Of a DNA stretch of 64,000 nucleotides, positions 62,082 to 64,000 are shown piece after piece (the stretch's first letter is position 1; the number at the start of each line of letters is the position of its first letter). The translations under genes were made by a program, and so were the position numbers. The notes beneath the pieces were generated by a model that saw nothing but the letters and a program-made list of their open reading frames with translations, made no database searches and was not told where the DNA came from. The DNA is from Clostridiaceae bacterium. Lineage in GTDB: Bacteria; Bacillota; Clostridia; Lachnospirales; Lachnospiraceae. The stretch is from contig CAJTGF010000007.1 in NCBI GenBank assembly GCA_910575585.1, positions 62,001 through 126,000 on the forward strand. The letters run 5' to 3'.

Positions 62082-62948
62082 ATGGAAACCATAAAGCTAT
62101 CTGATATTGGCAATTCAAATGCCCATTACAGATTTTACACTTTTGAGACATTTCTGAAACACCAGAAACGGCTGGGAGTGAAACGGGTGGATCTGTTTGG
62201 GGCAACACCCCATGTGTGGATTGATGCCTACAGCCAGTCAGGAGGAAAAAAGACCCGGCAGATGATCCAATCTTTCGGACTGACACCCGGCGTGTTTATA
62301 CCGGAATTTTCTTCTATGCGCTATACGCTTGGAAGCGGAGAGGAGTCGCATGCCAAAACACATGAGTATCTGAAATATTGCCTGGAGTTTGCAGCGGAGA
62401 TGGAAACCAGCCAAATGGTAATAACTGCCAACGGCTTTCTTTTGGATATTGAAGAAAAGCAGCGCCGTTTCAGGCTGACAAAAGAACTTGGATATGTGCT
62501 GGATATGGCAGAGCCTTTGGGAATCCGGATCCTTCTGCAGAACCATTACAGCGATCATACGAATATGATACGAACCATAAGGGATATGGATTGGTGTTTA
62601 AAGAGCATGGAGGGAAGGAAGATCGGGGCGGCTTTGGATGTAGCATCTGCTTATGAGGCCGGAGAGGATATTGAGCAGTGGCTTTTGCGTTTTAAGGACA
62701 GACTTGAGTATGTGTGCCTGTCCAACACTAAATTTGACGGCGCCAAATATTATTGGGGGGACGGTTACCTGAATCTGGCTGATCTTGCAGCGCAGCTGAC
62801 CCATGGGGCATATTCGGGCGGCATCGGATGTTTTTATATGGTCCGGGATTATTTGAAAGAGCCCTGGACGGCTGATGAGCGGACCGTGAAAATGCTTGCA
62901 TGGGCGTTTGAAGGCAGGGAGGATGAAAGAGCAAAACATGGGAGGTGA
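62082..62948 (+). CDS. Xylose-isomerase-like TIM-barrel protein, degenerate metal site
   Basis: 288 residues of the sugar phosphate isomerase/epimerase (AP endonuclease 2-like) superfamily, paralogous to the next gene (YTFETFLKHQKRLG and HTFEYFLDAMEELG; WGDG in both). The four metal-ligand positions read Gln153 (usual Glu), Asp186, Cys212 (usual His) and Phe251 (usual Glu), so the usual metal site is not complete. Either metal-free, or a non-catalytic partner of the next protein. ATG at 62082 follows AAAGGAGCG. Confidence 0.75.
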   Translation: METIKLSDIGNSNAHYRFYTFETFLKHQKRLGVKRVDLFGATPHVWIDAYSQSGGKKTRQMIQSFGLTPGVFIPEFSSMRYTLGSGEESHAKTHEYLKYCLEFAAEMETSQMVITANGFLLDIEEKQRRFRLTKELGYVLDMAEPLGIRILLQNHYSDHTNMIRTIRDMDWCLKSMEGRKIGAALDVASAYEAGEDIEQWLLRFKDRLEYVCLSNTKFDGAKYYWGDGYLNLADLAAQLTHGAYSGGIGCFYMVRDYLKEPWTADERTVKMLAWAFEGREDERAKHGR

Positions 62949-62952
62949 GATT

Positions 62953-63780
62953 TTGAAGGGGAAGATAAAGCGGAAACAGATTGCGGGGATGAATCTGATC
63001 TATAAATGGCATACATTTGAATATTTTCTGGATGCCATGGAGGAGTTGGGCTTTGAAAGTATTTTTTTGTGGGGCGGCCCTCCCCATTTTGACTGCGATT
63101 ATCTGTCGTATCCAAAGTGCGGCCGCGTCCAAAAAGCTGTCCGGCATCATGGCCTTGAAATTACAGGATTTCTGGTAACAGGCTCCAACTACCGGTATCA
63201 GATTGCCACGGAGGAGCCGGATCAGAGAGAGCACGTTTTTAACTACTTTCGGAACGGCATTCTGGCCTGTGAGGAATTAGGAAGCCCATGTATTTCCATG
63301 AATTCCGGCTGGGGATACCAGGACCATGACAGAGAAGAGGCCTTTAAGCGCTCCCGGGATATGATCAGCCGGCTCTGTGAAGAGGCCGGGAAACACCATG
63401 TCCGGATCGTCTTGGAAAGCCTGAAGTCCTGCGAGACAAACCTGGTAGTTACCATGGAGGATATGAAGCGGATGGAGCGGGAGGTCAATCATCCGGCGTT
63501 TTCCATTATGGCGGATACGGGAGCCATTGGATATAACAAAGAACGTCTGGAGGACTGGTTTGACTGTTTCGGAAAACAGATCCGATCCATTCATTTTGTA
63601 GACGGGATGCATCTGACATGGGGAGACGGAAAATCCGGCCTGGATGACATGATAAAATCCATAATAACGCATGAATATCAGGGATGTCTGGCTCTGGAAA
63701 CTTCCGGGTCAGCATATCTGCCTGATCCAATAGAAGCTGACAGGAAGGCGATGAGGATTCTAAGCCCGTTCTTAGAATAA
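62953..63780 (+). CDS. Xylose-isomerase-like TIM-barrel protein, intact metal site
   Basis: 275 residues from TTG 62953 (next to GGGAGGTGAG, aligning with the paralogue's start); an ATG at 62938 is possible but has no site. Metal ligands are all present: Glu155 in VLESL, Asp188 in ADTGAI, His214 in IHFVDG and Glu249 in ALETSG. The fold suggests isomerisation or epimerisation of a sugar or keto-sugar, or ring opening. Begins 4 bp after the previous gene. Reaction unknown. Confidence 0.8.
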   Translation: MKGKIKRKQIAGMNLIYKWHTFEYFLDAMEELGFESIFLWGGPPHFDCDYLSYPKCGRVQKAVRHHGLEITGFLVTGSNYRYQIATEEPDQREHVFNYFRNGILACEELGSPCISMNSGWGYQDHDREEAFKRSRDMISRLCEEAGKHHVRIVLESLKSCETNLVVTMEDMKRMEREVNHPAFSIMADTGAIGYNKERLEDWFDCFGKQIRSIHFVDGMHLTWGDGKSGLDDMIKSIITHEYQGCLALETSGSAYLPDPIEADRKAMRILSPFLE

Positions 63781-63785
63781 AACAT

Positions 63786-64000
63786 ATGAGTGAACCCTTA
63801 TTTTCCAAAAAACAGATTTATAATATGGTGATTCCGCTGATCATGGAACAGGTGTTTATGGCGGCTATCGGAATGTTTGATGTGATCATGGTAAGCGGTC
63901 TGGGAGAGCATTCGATTTCAGCCGTATCCCTTGTGGATTTTATTAATCAGCTGATCAACAGCGTTCTGACAGCCCTGTCTACAGGAGGGGCCATTGTCTG
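63786..64000 (+). CDS. MATE family efflux protein, 5' part (runs off the window)
   Basis: The ATG at 63786 opens a frame to the end of the window (71 complete codons). MSEPLFSKKQIYNMVIPLIMEQ, then VFMAAIGMFDVIMVSGLGEH and STGGAIV match the first two membrane helices of MATE exporters. It begins 5 bp after the TIM-barrel gene, so it is probably in the same operon and may export a product. Confidence 0.8.
   Translation, partial: MSEPLFSKKQIYNMVIPLIMEQVFMAAIGMFDVIMVSGLGEHSISAVSLVDFINQLINSVLTALSTGGAIV

Noticed and set aside
56306-63780. C-glycoside deglycosylation locus
   Set aside because: TIM-barrel proteins fit loosely, but the cupins are about 250 residues rather than the small beta subunit, and no Gfo/Idh/MocA oxidoreductase is present.

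Overview
The window reads as chromosome of a gut-type Clostridia bacterium, most likely Lachnospiraceae (Enterocloster/Hungatella-like; genus is a guess). Evidence: moderate-to-high GC, strong AGGAGG ribosome binding sites, sigma-A promoters with 17-bp spacers, YesL-family genes, type III glutamine synthetase, GlpP-type glycerol control and a giant Cna-B/SpaA-type surface protein. I saw no tRNA, rRNA, CRISPR array, insertion sequence or prophage.

Layout. 1-10.5 kb: 3' part of a >10 kb surface-protein gene with Cna-B-like domains, an exact 21-bp coding repeat array, four exact-period 89-residue repeats, an LPKMG sorting signal and, in the same frame, a second signal-peptide-like segment plus extracellular domain and membrane anchor. 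10.5-22 kb: housekeeping genes (malQ, a membrane protein, an HD-domain ppGpp-hydrolase-like protein, thrC, class II fba, glnN, luxS, a calcium-type P-ATPase). 22-28.8 kb: glycerol/glycerol-3-phosphate genes (glpK; then mgtC-like, two flavoproteins and a DUF1667 protein), each transcript starting with a terminator-type leader hairpin, then a HAD phosphatase. 28.8-36.3 kb: a divergent membrane-protein/YesL pair, a LacI regulator, a UgpB-A-E-like ABC importer without its ATPase, a glycerophosphodiester phosphodiesterase and GlpP itself. Together these outline uptake of glycerophosphodiesters, hydrolysis to glycerol-3-phosphate, oxidation, and control by leader antitermination.

36.3-44.6 kb: azlCD, a cyclophilin, an acetyltransferase, a second copy of the membrane-protein/YesL divergent pair, hemolysin III, an RluD-like synthase, a zinc phospholipase C-like protein and an alanine symporter. 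44.8-47.7 kb: a minus-strand operon of two alpha/beta-hydrolase esterases and an ATP-grasp ligase. 47.9-51 kb: an amylosucrase-like GH13 enzyme and a YtvI/AI-2E-family membrane protein. 51-56 kb: a beta-glucoside locus (RpiR regulator, PTS EIIC, GH1 6-phospho-beta-glucosidase, ROK protein) with a 127-bp nested palindrome before the ROK gene.

56.3-64 kb is the least familiar part and the best candidate for an undescribed system: three paralogous bicupin-like proteins, a LysR regulator, a complete polar-amino-acid-type ABC importer, two adjacent xylose-isomerase-like TIM-barrel proteins (one with an intact metal site, the other lacking three of four ligands) and the start of a MATE exporter, all on the plus strand. 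I infer a catabolic or processing pathway for a small, probably amino- or carboxyl-bearing sugar-like compound; the substrate cannot be read from sequence.
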